DNA of 21,543 nt from Armatimonadota bacterium. Lineage in GTDB: Bacteria > Armatimonadota > Zipacnadia > Zipacnadales > FEN-943. The position numbers and the translations under genes are program-made. Positions 7,496 to 14,864 of this stretch are shown one piece after another. The stretch spans positions 1-21,543 of the forward strand of contig JAKORR010000980.1 in the NCBI GenBank assembly GCA_029777735.1. Reading direction: 5' to 3'. How positions within the stretch are numbered: the first letter of the stretch is position 1; each line of letters opens with the position of its first letter. The notes under the pieces were generated by a model. That model was given only the letters and a program-made list of their open reading frames with translations. It made no database searches and was not told the DNA's origin.

Positions 7496-10400
7496 CTACT
7501 CGCTTTCCATCGGCCAGAGGCGGTACAACAACACCGTCAGGTTGCCGGGGAAGGTTGCTTGACCACCCCAAGACAACACAATCCGGTTCTCGCCCGGCGG
7601 CAGTGTCAGCGCGTCTGGAGGCACAGCCACCGGTCGCCCTGGCTCCATGCGGCCCGGCCACAGCTTTGTCCCGCCTGGCCCCTCACTGGAGAGCGCCTGG
7701 CCCAGCTCGATCCGTGTCGGCAGCGCCACCTCGCGCCTGTTGATGCTCAGCACCGGCCATCCCTCAACGCCCGGCGGCGTAAGCTCAGGCAGCGCCCGTA
7801 CCTCGTCAAGAACCACGCGTACGTCCGTCTTACCTGGCACGCTGTTAAAGTAGAACAGCAGATACTCGACCTTGGCCGGATCGAAGCCTCCCTCCACCGG
7901 GAAGGAGAAGATGTGTAGACGCCAACCTAAGTAGTTCATCACAGGCAAGAAGTCAGCACTGCGCCCCGCCGTGTCACGAAGCTGCACGCGTATCGTCTCG
8001 CCCTTACCGTCACCGTGAATCCACAGGCCCAGGCCCCGGAAACGGCTAAGGTCGAGAGGCTGCGCGAACCGTCGCCCGATGCCACCCCAGCCGCCTGGGT
8101 CGCCATCATTGCGCCCCTCGTATACCAGTCCTTGCTTGCCGACCTTCGTGTCGGCTGTCGAGACGTGCCATCTCTGCGTGAAACCCGCGCGCACAGGGCC
8201 CGTCTCCGTAATCGTCTTGTGGTCGCCGACCACGAACTTGGGGAAGTCGTTGCGCTCGCTCGCCCTGTACTCGTCGGGGCTGTCAAAACCCTCGATCAGC
8301 AGGGCGCCTTCGTGCTCGTAATTCTGAGGGCTAACCGTGGTCTCACCGCGTACGATCTCGACGCCTAGCAGGCAGGGCCGCTCCAGGTCGTTCCTGATGC
8401 CCCAGACGTTCTGCTCGCCGTCCAGCACGTCCACAGGCCGGGGCTCCTCATAGGCCGCCCGGTACAGCCGCCAACCATTCTTGCCGTCCTCAAAAAGTTT
8501 GAAGTCCTTTTGGGGCTCGCGCAGTTTGGCTCTCACCACCTCCGGGAAGTAACCTGCTAGACGGCAGCGCTCGTAACGGCTGATCATCTCGAATACTTGG
8601 CGCGCCTGGGGTAGGGACTCTAACGATGCCCGCGACGCCTCGATGGAGATGGATCCATCCACACCGAGCGCTTTGGCGCACACGTATTCAATCTGGTCCG
8701 GACGCACGTCCTTGAACATGTAGTACCAGCCGATGTCGGCACGGGTGAAGTTGGCCGCCATACCCAGGATCCCTGGCCAGCGCTCGTCCAGATAGCCCTT
8801 GATGTCACCGTGGCCGTCTGCCGAGGCGCTGCGCGGTATCAGGTGCCAGCATAGGTCTGTGCCCGTGCCGTTGCTGGTCTGGTATAACACGTCCTTTTTG
8901 AACTTGCGGTAAAAGCCCACGTGAAGCTTGTTGAGGTAGTACCGGCGATCCAGGTAGTCGTCCTGGATGCCGTCGCTGGCGTCGAAGTAGACCATGTCAA
9001 AGTCGCAGTAGTTGAAGACGTCCGCGAAGTTGCTCGTCAACTCGTCCGCGAGTGTACTGTCGGGATCCACCAGGAAGAAGCCCCACAGCGATAGAAGCCC
9101 CTTCACCTCCTCGCCTGCCTCATGAGCTACAGCCTGTGTGCCCAGCGCTCCTCGCTGGCAACCGACGAAGCGGAAGGGCGGACCTACTTCCACATCCAAG
9201 TATCGTATAATCTCGTCGCCTACGCGTAGGTAGTAGCCCGGAAAGGCTCGGGTTCTCACAGTCCGGGGCGGGAGATTCGGCTGGTCCGTGAGGGTCAGCG
9301 TCGTGGCCTTTTCGTCCACGTCTTCCGCCAGCGGCGGGCAAAGCACAAAGGCCAGCCGGTCGTCAGGCCTAGGCGTAATATATGGATCGTTGGGCGAGAT
9401 GGAAGGTCCGAAGACGTGCACGCCCGCGTCCAGGCCGGCCGCGTGGATCTTCTGCACGGCGCGTCGCAAGGCCTCGCGTCCGCCGGGAAAGTTCACCTGG
9501 TTCACGTCGAAATGCCCGTGGTTGGCCAGCCACGAGTCCTTCAGGATGATGATCGTGCCGAAGCCACCCAGCTTGGCGTATTGGATCAGCGTGTCGATGT
9601 CAGCTTCCGTCACGCTTACGGCGAAAAGGTACGAGCGGCGCACCGGGTCTGAGTCGCGTGCCCACTTCCCGTCGAGCATCGGGCAGGGCACATCGTTGGC
9701 CCGCTCGGCTTCAATGATCGCCGCCTTGAACTCATCGAAGGGCGCTGCGACCAGGGCGAACTTGGTTCCGGCTAACCCGTGGGCCGCGTAACATGCACAA
9801 CGCAGGCTGCGAACGTCGCCTCCTAACCCTAGACCCAGATTGCGCCCGTTGACCGTCGTTGCGAAGAAGCACACGCCGAATTGGTCGTTATAGATCGCGT
9901 TGAAGGCCCAGCCTTCCGTTGCGAGACGCTTGACCGGAAAATCGATGCCCAACTGCTCCACATCCGCGGGCTGGACGTCCAGCACCTCAATGAGGAAGTG
10001 GTGCTTACGCGGTACAACGCGCAGCGTAGCCTTGACGTCGGAGTCCAGGAACTGCGCCTTGACGCGGTCGCCCTCTCGCACCAGCGATGCCACAGGTGTA
10101 GGCGTGCCCTGCCGGGTTGCCGTGAGCACGCCCACAGGCACCGGCCCGGCGGAGTAGTCCAAGCCCGAGCGTTTGCAGCGAAGCTCCTTCAGCGAGCCCT
10201 CCCCGCCCAACGTCAACCGCACGGCCTCGTTCTCAAAAGTGATGTCGGTCCCTACCCTCGGCGCTTCACCCAGTTCCACGACCTCAAGTGTCACATCGTC
10301 AACTTCGACCGACTGGCCGTTGGGCGCGCACACCGCCAGCGCCGACCGCAGATAGCCCTCTGTCGGCGTATGGTAGAAGCCCGTGAACCGCCGCCATTCG

Positions 10401-10843
10401 TCGGCAGGCGCCCGGCCCTGCAGCCCTCGCTGCCCGCTCATGTGCCCATCGGCGAAATATTCATAGAAGTCGACGATCACCGTGCCTCTGCGTGCCCAGG
10501 CCGAGACCCGGTACCACTTGCCTGGCTCTAAGCCCTGGACAACCTGATACAGATGCGCGGAGCCGTCCGGCCGCGCCGTGAGACGCACACAACGCTCACC
10601 GCCGTGGGGCCGGTCTGTCGACACCGCAAGCTCGCCAGGGTAGGCCGAGTTGAGCGACCAAGACTCGGGCACTTCTGGCGGCTCGCCGAGCTTCCAGCCA
10701 CTCACCAGCCCATCCGCCCCTGGTTTGGCCTGCTTCACTGCCTCGAAGCCGCCGTTGACGATCAGCGGGGCTTCCGCGGCCAGAGCCTGAGCGCCACCAA
10801 CCGCCAGTCCAGCCACGAGAGCAAAGAGGGCTCTGAGTGCCAT
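7496..10843 (-). CDS. Large secreted multidomain protein with carbohydrate-binding domains and a TIM-barrel, putative glycoside hydrolase
   Basis: This is a 1115-residue protein with a perfect AGGAGG 7 nt before its ATG. Residues 1-23 form a signal peptide (ALFALVAGLAVGGAQALA). Residues ~28-190 form a jelly-roll module starting IVNGGFE, like CBM4/9. Residues ~200-360 are beta-rich. Residues ~395-760 look like an alpha/beta barrel: GFGTIIILKDSWLANHGHFD, FPGG...HAAGLDAGVHVFGP and DMVYFDASDG, a pattern like GH27/GH36 alpha-galactosidase-type barrels. Inside the barrel, residues ~515-578 hold a small beta insert (VGDEIIRYLDV, QRGALGTQAVAHEAGEEV). Residues ~900-1015 resemble a CBM11/CIA30-type sheet (FRGLGLWIHGDGKGETIRVQL). 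Exact family and substrate are not recognised; the Asp residues in YFDASD are candidate catalytic groups. It lies head-to-tail with the propeller gene upstream, suggesting shared work on an extracellular glycan. Confidence 0.85.
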   Translation of the reverse strand: MALRALFALVAGLAVGGAQALAAEAPLIVNGGFEAVKQAKPGADGLVSGWKLGEPPEVPESWSLNSAYPGELAVSTDRPHGGERCVRLTARPDGSAHLYQVVQGLEPGKWYRVSAWARRGTVIVDFYEYFADGHMSGQRGLQGRAPADEWRRFTGFYHTPTEGYLRSALAVCAPNGQSVEVDDVTLEVVELGEAPRVGTDITFENEAVRLTLGGEGSLKELRCKRSGLDYSAGPVPVGVLTATRQGTPTPVASLVREGDRVKAQFLDSDVKATLRVVPRKHHFLIEVLDVQPADVEQLGIDFPVKRLATEGWAFNAIYNDQFGVCFFATTVNGRNLGLGLGGDVRSLRCACYAAHGLAGTKFALVAAPFDEFKAAIIEAERANDVPCPMLDGKWARDSDPVRRSYLFAVSVTEADIDTLIQYAKLGGFGTIIILKDSWLANHGHFDVNQVNFPGGREALRRAVQKIHAAGLDAGVHVFGPSISPNDPYITPRPDDRLAFVLCPPLAEDVDEKATTLTLTDQPNLPPRTVRTRAFPGYYLRVGDEIIRYLDVEVGPPFRFVGCQRGALGTQAVAHEAGEEVKGLLSLWGFFLVDPDSTLADELTSNFADVFNYCDFDMVYFDASDGIQDDYLDRRYYLNKLHVGFYRKFKKDVLYQTSNGTGTDLCWHLIPRSASADGHGDIKGYLDERWPGILGMAANFTRADIGWYYMFKDVRPDQIEYVCAKALGVDGSISIEASRASLESLPQARQVFEMISRYERCRLAGYFPEVVRAKLREPQKDFKLFEDGKNGWRLYRAAYEEPRPVDVLDGEQNVWGIRNDLERPCLLGVEIVRGETTVSPQNYEHEGALLIEGFDSPDEYRASERNDFPKFVVGDHKTITETGPVRAGFTQRWHVSTADTKVGKQGLVYEGRNDGDPGGWGGIGRRFAQPLDLSRFRGLGLWIHGDGKGETIRVQLRDTAGRSADFLPVMNYLGWRLHIFSFPVEGGFDPAKVEYLLFYFNSVPGKTDVRVVLDEVRALPELTPPGVEGWPVLSINRREVALPTRIELGQALSSEGPGGTKLWPGRMEPGRPVAVPPDALTLPPGENRIVLSWGGQATFPGNLTVLLYRLWPMESE

Positions 10844-10862
10844 CCTTGATCCTCCTGTGATG

Positions 10863-10894
10863 CGGGCCTAGAACCGTTGCCCTCCTCAGGCCCG
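10863..10894 (-). repeat. Inverted repeat upstream of the secreted 1115-residue protein gene
   Basis: CGGGCCT (10863-10869) and AGGCCCG (10888-10894) form a perfect 7-bp stem around an 18-nt loop. On the minus strand the loop carries GAGGAGGG, resembling a second ribosome-binding site, and ends about 20 nt before the real start. It could be an operator or an RNA hairpin in the leader; no function is shown. Confidence 0.35.
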
Positions 10895-10911
10895 ACCTGA
10901 ACACTACCTCC

Positions 10912-10927
10912 GGTGGTCGCAACCACC
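10912..10927 (-). repeat. Perfect hairpin GGTGGT-ACCACC in the 10844-11076 intergenic gap
   Basis: A 6-bp perfect stem with a 4-nt loop lies between the propeller gene end (11077) and the secreted-protein gene start (10843). No T-run follows on either strand, so an intrinsic terminator is not supported. Together with the neighbouring 7-bp inverted repeat it makes this gap unusually hairpin-rich. Confidence 0.3.
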
Positions 10928-11076
10928 CTTGCAGTTGCCGATCGGAGGCCAGCCAGGCTCTGCCACGGTCCCCTTTCGCAACGATAGCCTTCCCAAGGCT
11001 TCCGAGCTCGTACGGGCTTGCGGTGTTGCGACTGCTCCGGCCTCCTGGATTCTTTCAGGCTTGTGCTTGAATGTGC

Positions 11077-12507
11077 CTATTTCTGGCCCCTGAGCCGCGT
11101 GCGGAAGGCGTACAGACGGCCGCGTGTGAGGCGCCAGTGGAGCCGCACGGTCCTTCCTCGCAGGGCGCTCAGGTCGTCCTGCCTGTTCCAGGTCACCGTC
11201 TTCCACAGCGCATCACCCGTCACGCCGTCGCAGTCGTCCACTCCTAGACCTCGCGGTTGCTCGCCGTCCTGTACCTCCACGCCGCAGCGCACCTCGCCAG
11301 CGAAGTGCGTCCAAGCGTTGACCTCGAGCCTGTCGCCCTCAAGCAGGAAGGGCACGGTCCAGAATTCGCCCAGGGCCTCGGCTTCGACCGCAATGAAGCC
11401 GTCCTCGCGGATGGTAGCGCGCCATAGGCCACCGTGGTCATGCCACCCGCCCTCGTAGTGGGTCTCGTTATGCGTCATAGTCCGGGGCGCCACCAACATC
11501 GACCACTCACCCGGCGTGGCCTGAATGAGCCCCTGGCCCGCCACGAGGCCCGCATAGTGGCGGCTCTCAGGCGGCCCGGCGGGCAGGAGGGGAGCACGCA
11601 TCGGCCGATTCCAAAGCGTGCCATCGCGACTCAGCCACAAGTGCGTCTCCATTGTATCTGCCGTGCGAAGGTAGAAGCATGGAAAGGCCAAATAGGTGTT
11701 TTCCGCCCCGGGCCAGGGCTGAGCCGAGTTAGTGTAGATGTCTGTGCCCGGCGGGTCATTGGCATCGGTCACCATGCAGATCCTTGGCTGCGGCCATTTC
11801 CGAAAGTCCTCGGTCACGGCATGGTCCACAGTCCTGCGGCCCGACCATAGGCTGCTGGTAGGCCAGCCGCGGAAGTAGCCCTTGTAGTGGCTGTGGGCTT
11901 CGTCCCAGAACACCACGGTCTGGGTGTCGCTGGCCCAGCGCAGAACGGGCTGCTCCAGCGGCGTCCAGTGAATCCCGTCGGGTGACACGGCTCCGGCGAC
12001 GTAGGCTCCCTCCCTGTCCGACGCACAGAACACCATCTTGTACCGCTCTGGTGCAGGAGCACTGGGGTCCTTGTGGACGTGGGCTCCGTGAGGGCTCAGA
12101 CCGCCTGAGTTCTCCTCTGCATAGACGATGTTATTGTCGCGCGAGCCATCGAACTCCACTAATCCCAAGGACGGACGCTCCCAGTGAAGTCCGTCCACCG
12201 ACTCGGCATAGCACAGCCGTGCGCTGAAGTCGCCCTTGCCATACTCGCTGTAGGCTTCGTAATACAGACGGACGCGCCCTTCGTCCTCGAACCACGTGGA
12301 GTAGGCATTGATGAAATGGCTCTCCCATGGGCGCTCGGGCACGATGACAGGCTCGGGCCGCAGCGTTGGCCGGAAGGTCACGAGCCTGACGCCGTAGGGC
12401 ATTAGTTCCGGCCGCGGCGAGCCGCCCCAGGCGACGCCGTAGCCCGCTTCCGTGAAGGACCAGTCGATGAACACATGCTTTTTGTCCAAGGCCAGTCTGG
12501 CCGACAT
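11077..12507 (-). CDS. Beta-propeller protein resembling GH32/GH43-type glycoside hydrolases
   Basis: This is a 476-residue protein with no signal peptide. The first ~370 residues contain repeated propeller-blade motifs typical of the GH32/GH43/GH130 fold: YAESVDGLHWERP, AVSPDGIHWTPL and LSRDGTLWNRP, each a strand followed by D-G-x-x-W. The C-terminal ~100 residues (LEGDRLEVNAW ... GVEVQDGEQPRGLG ... LRGRTVRLHWRL) form a beta-sandwich like that appended to GH32 enzymes. Such proteins cleave or phosphorolyse glycosidic bonds; the catalytic acids cannot be assigned with confidence here. The frame is open up to 12636, but that extension overlaps a decayed LamG sequence in another frame and has no homology, so the ATG at 12507 (MSARLALDKKHVFIDWSFTE) was chosen. 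It lies upstream of, and co-directional with, the large secreted protein gene, 233 bp apart. Confidence 0.78.
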   Translation of the reverse strand: MSARLALDKKHVFIDWSFTEAGYGVAWGGSPRPELMPYGVRLVTFRPTLRPEPVIVPERPWESHFINAYSTWFEDEGRVRLYYEAYSEYGKGDFSARLCYAESVDGLHWERPSLGLVEFDGSRDNNIVYAEENSGGLSPHGAHVHKDPSAPAPERYKMVFCASDREGAYVAGAVSPDGIHWTPLEQPVLRWASDTQTVVFWDEAHSHYKGYFRGWPTSSLWSGRRTVDHAVTEDFRKWPQPRICMVTDANDPPGTDIYTNSAQPWPGAENTYLAFPCFYLRTADTMETHLWLSRDGTLWNRPMRAPLLPAGPPESRHYAGLVAGQGLIQATPGEWSMLVAPRTMTHNETHYEGGWHDHGGLWRATIREDGFIAVEAEALGEFWTVPFLLEGDRLEVNAWTHFAGEVRCGVEVQDGEQPRGLGVDDCDGVTGDALWKTVTWNRQDDLSALRGRTVRLHWRLTRGRLYAFRTRLRGQK

Positions 12508-12574
12508 CGTCCTGCACCGCCTTGCCGACCGGAGCGACACCCGCCCCAGCCGAAGTGTTGTCACAAAGTACGGC

Positions 12575-12866
12575 TTAGCGCGCCAGGAACACGATTTTCT
12601 CCAGCGACAGCACGCGTGGCCATAGACACGGCTCATCCTAAGGTACCGATCGTGCCCGCGCCCAATCTCGCCAGCTCTCCCAGACTACAGCACACCTTTG
12701 TCGAAAGACTGGCCGGTCTCGCCGTCCACGTACGCCACACACGCTTGTCGAACATCGAGTAGGTCGCTGCCACGTGATACCATTGCCCATCGTTCATCGA
12801 AACCCTTGTCCCAAAGTCCGAATGACGATAGGTTCCACGCTCGAATAATGCCGAGAAGCGGGGCTC
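12575..12866 (-). pseudogene. Decayed LamG/concanavalin-like domain, split over three reading frames
   Basis: Reading the minus strand, the LamG core appears in pieces. FERGTYRHSDFG and NDGQWYHVAATY lie in one frame. VAYVDGETGQSFDKGVL lies in a second frame and is interrupted by TAG at 12685-12687, after which SGRAGEIGRGHDRYL continues. DEPCLWPRVLSLEKIVFLAR lies in a third frame and ends at TAA 12575-12577. Strung together these follow the family consensus (dGqWhHvAaty ... YvDG ... iG ... iDEv.ly.RaLs..EI..LA). At least two frameshifts and one nonsense change are needed, so this is a relic, probably the C-terminal domain of a larger secreted protein. It lies directly between the IS3-type remnant and the propeller gene. 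Its original function is unknown beyond a likely glycan- or cell-surface-binding module. Confidence 0.75.
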
Positions 12867-12879
12867 TATTTTGCCCCGC
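12858..12879. repeat. 7-bp inverted repeat at the junction of the transposase and LamG remnants
   Basis: GCGGGGC (12858-12864) and GCCCCGC (12873-12879) form a perfect stem with an 8-nt AT-rich loop, TCTATTTT on the plus strand. It marks the end of recognisable transposase homology. It might be a relic of an element end or a terminator, but no target-site duplication could be identified. Confidence 0.35.
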
Positions 12880-12960
12880 AAACTCTGCCAGCGTCAGATA
12901 ACCCAGCGAATTGTACGGCCGCTGAGCGTTGTATTCCTCCCGCCAGGCCCCAGAAGGCCT
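12868..12960 (-). mobile_element. C-terminal remnant of an IS3-family transposase (OrfB-type)
   Basis: The minus strand encodes EYNAQRPYNSLGYLTLAEFA preceded by AWRE. This is the diagnostic end of IS3-family OrfB integrases (W-x-x-x-Y-N-x-x-R-P-H-x-S-L-G-Y-x-T-P-x-E-F-A). Only about 30 codons remain; a TGA stands just upstream in frame (12961-12963) and the DDE catalytic region is gone. The usual His after RP is Tyr, and the Pro after the LGYLT threonine is Leu, both signs of decay. The 62 bp between this and the mutL stop hold nothing recognisable. The remnant suggests an old insertion that disrupted the adjacent LamG gene. Confidence 0.78.
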
Positions 12961-13022
12961 TCACTTTTGGGCACCAACCATCCCTCCCTGCGGCAAGCCG
13001 GAGCCCTCAACCCTCGACCTGT

Positions 13023-14822
13023 TCACCGGACCGGTCTCTCAAACCGCCTGTCCAAGTCCTCGTCGGAAAGCGTGAGGATGATCGGGTCGCCGTGGGGACA
13101 CACGGCCGGACTGCTCGTCGCCAGCAGGTCTTCGACCAGCCGCTGCATTTGTTCCTTCGACAGCCGCTGCCCTGCCTTGATCGCCGCGTGACAGGCCACC
13201 ATAGCCCGGGCCTGCTCGGCGCGGGCCTCCTGCGACGCCGGAGCCTGCCACTCGGCCAACTCGTCCAGCAGCTCAACCAGGGCCTGTTCGGGCGCCCCGT
13301 ACTCCAGCCCAGCCGGCACGGCTCGCAGCAGCCACCCGCGTGGCCCGAATCGCTCTACGTCGAAGCCCATATCAGCCAGCAACTCGCTGTGCTCGGCCAC
13401 GGCCGCGGCCTGAGATGGGGTCAGTTCGAGCGTCTGGGGCAGTGTTAGAAATTGCTTGGCTGGTCGCTCCACCGCCCTTAGCTTCTCTAACAGCACTCGC
13501 TCGGCCGCCCGGTGCTGGTCGATAAAAAGAAGTTCCTTGCCGATCATCGCCACGATATAGCGCAAGCCGACCTGAGCCAGAGCCGTGGGCGTGTCCGAAC
13601 GGCTCTCATCCGAAGGAGTCAGTCGTAGCGATTCACGCTCTTGGGGGCGCACCTCGCGTGGCTCGGAGAAACGCGTCGGGTGCGCGTACACTCCGATCCC
13701 GTCGTCGCGTACATCCAGCTTATCGGCCACGGGGCTGACACGCAGCCGGCTGCCAAGGCTGTATCTACCGGCCGCTTCTAATGGCTCCTGCTCCCTATCT
13801 TCCCGCATCGACTCGACAGGCTGAGCCCGCAGCCCTGCTGCCTCCAAGGCCCTTCTCACAGCCCGCACCATCAGGTCGTGCACTAGGCCCTCCGACGCTA
13901 AACGCACCTCGATCTTGGTCGGGTGCACGTTGGGGTCCACGTCCTCCGGGGACAGGCGCAGGTGCAGCGCACACACCGGCTGGCGCGTCACCGGCAGCAG
14001 ATTGCCGTAGGCCTGGGTGAGCGCGTGGCTCAGTGAACGCGAGCGCACGAAGCGGGTGTTGACAAAGAAAAACTGGTGCTGGCGCGTGGCTCGCATCAGC
14101 CGTGGCCCCGAGATGTAGCCCTCGACACTGAAGCCCTCGGCCTCGAAGTGGACCGGGACGAACTGGCGCGCGGTCGCACTGCCGTAGGCCGCCGCCAGCA
14201 CGCTGAGTAGGTCACCCTTGCCCGTCGTCGCCAACAGCACAGCCCCGTCATGCGACAGCTTGAAAGCCACATCGGGCCGCGCCAGCGCGAGACGCAGAAC
14301 CCCTTCGTGGCAATGACCGCGCTCTGTGTTCACCGACGAGAGAAACTTGCGCCGCGCGGGAGTATTGTAAAACAGGTCAGCCACCTCGACCCGTGTCCCG
14401 ACCGAGCAGCCCACTGGCTCTACCTGCTTGACCTCGCCGCCTTCGACGACTACCAGTGTCCCCTCGTCGGCCTCGGGCGGTCGTGTAAGAAGTCGCAGAC
14501 GCGACACCGCAGCTATGGAAGGCAGCGCCTCGCCACGGAACCCCATCGTCTCGATGTGATGCAAATCGTCGGCGTCTGATATCTTGCTGGTGGCGAAACG
14601 CTCGAGGGCCAAGAGAGCGTCCTCGCGCTCCATCCCGACGCCATTGTCCACAACGACGATGAGCTTGCGGCCGCCTTCGCGCAGCTCTACCTCGATCCGT
14701 GCCGCACCGGCATCAAGCGAGTTCTCGACCAGCTCCTTGACCACTGAAGCAGGCCGGTCAACCACCTCGCCCGCAGCGATGCGGTCGGCCAAAGCTTCCG
14801 ACAGCTTATGGATCCGTGGCAT
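13023..14822 (-). CDS. mutL: DNA mismatch repair protein MutL
   Basis: This is a 599-residue mismatch-repair ATPase and probable endonuclease, which couples MutS recognition to strand incision. The N-terminal GHKL ATPase motifs are clear: ENSLDAGA, DNGVGM and ATSKI ... TMGFRGEALPSIAAV. The dimerisation/endonuclease domain is at the C-terminus, with DQHRAAERVLLE at residue 435, ACHAAIKAG and CPHGDP, corresponding to the metal-binding DQHA-x2-E-x4-E, AC-R/K and CPHGRP motifs of nuclease-type MutL. The Ala of DQHA is Arg here. Nuclease motifs suggest methyl-independent repair rather than a MutH-directed system. AGGGGA precedes the ATG at 14822. It lies 42 bp downstream of mutS in the same direction, so the two are very likely co-transcribed. 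Confidence 0.97.
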   Translation of the reverse strand: MPRIHKLSEALADRIAAGEVVDRPASVVKELVENSLDAGAARIEVELREGGRKLIVVVDNGVGMEREDALLALERFATSKISDADDLHHIETMGFRGEALPSIAAVSRLRLLTRPPEADEGTLVVVEGGEVKQVEPVGCSVGTRVEVADLFYNTPARRKFLSSVNTERGHCHEGVLRLALARPDVAFKLSHDGAVLLATTGKGDLLSVLAAAYGSATARQFVPVHFEAEGFSVEGYISGPRLMRATRQHQFFFVNTRFVRSRSLSHALTQAYGNLLPVTRQPVCALHLRLSPEDVDPNVHPTKIEVRLASEGLVHDLMVRAVRRALEAAGLRAQPVESMREDREQEPLEAAGRYSLGSRLRVSPVADKLDVRDDGIGVYAHPTRFSEPREVRPQERESLRLTPSDESRSDTPTALAQVGLRYIVAMIGKELLFIDQHRAAERVLLEKLRAVERPAKQFLTLPQTLELTPSQAAAVAEHSELLADMGFDVERFGPRGWLLRAVPAGLEYGAPEQALVELLDELAEWQAPASQEARAEQARAMVACHAAIKAGQRLSKEQMQRLVEDLLATSSPAVCPHGDPIILTLSDEDLDRRFERPVR

Positions 14823-14864
14823 GGCATTCCCCTTGGCGCCCGGAAGGCACGGCCCTACCGCCGC

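Noticed and set aside
12508..12636. Upstream extension of the propeller gene to a start at 12636
   Set aside because: The added 43 residues (Arg/Cys-rich) have no homology and overlap LamG relic sequence that reads sensibly in a different frame.
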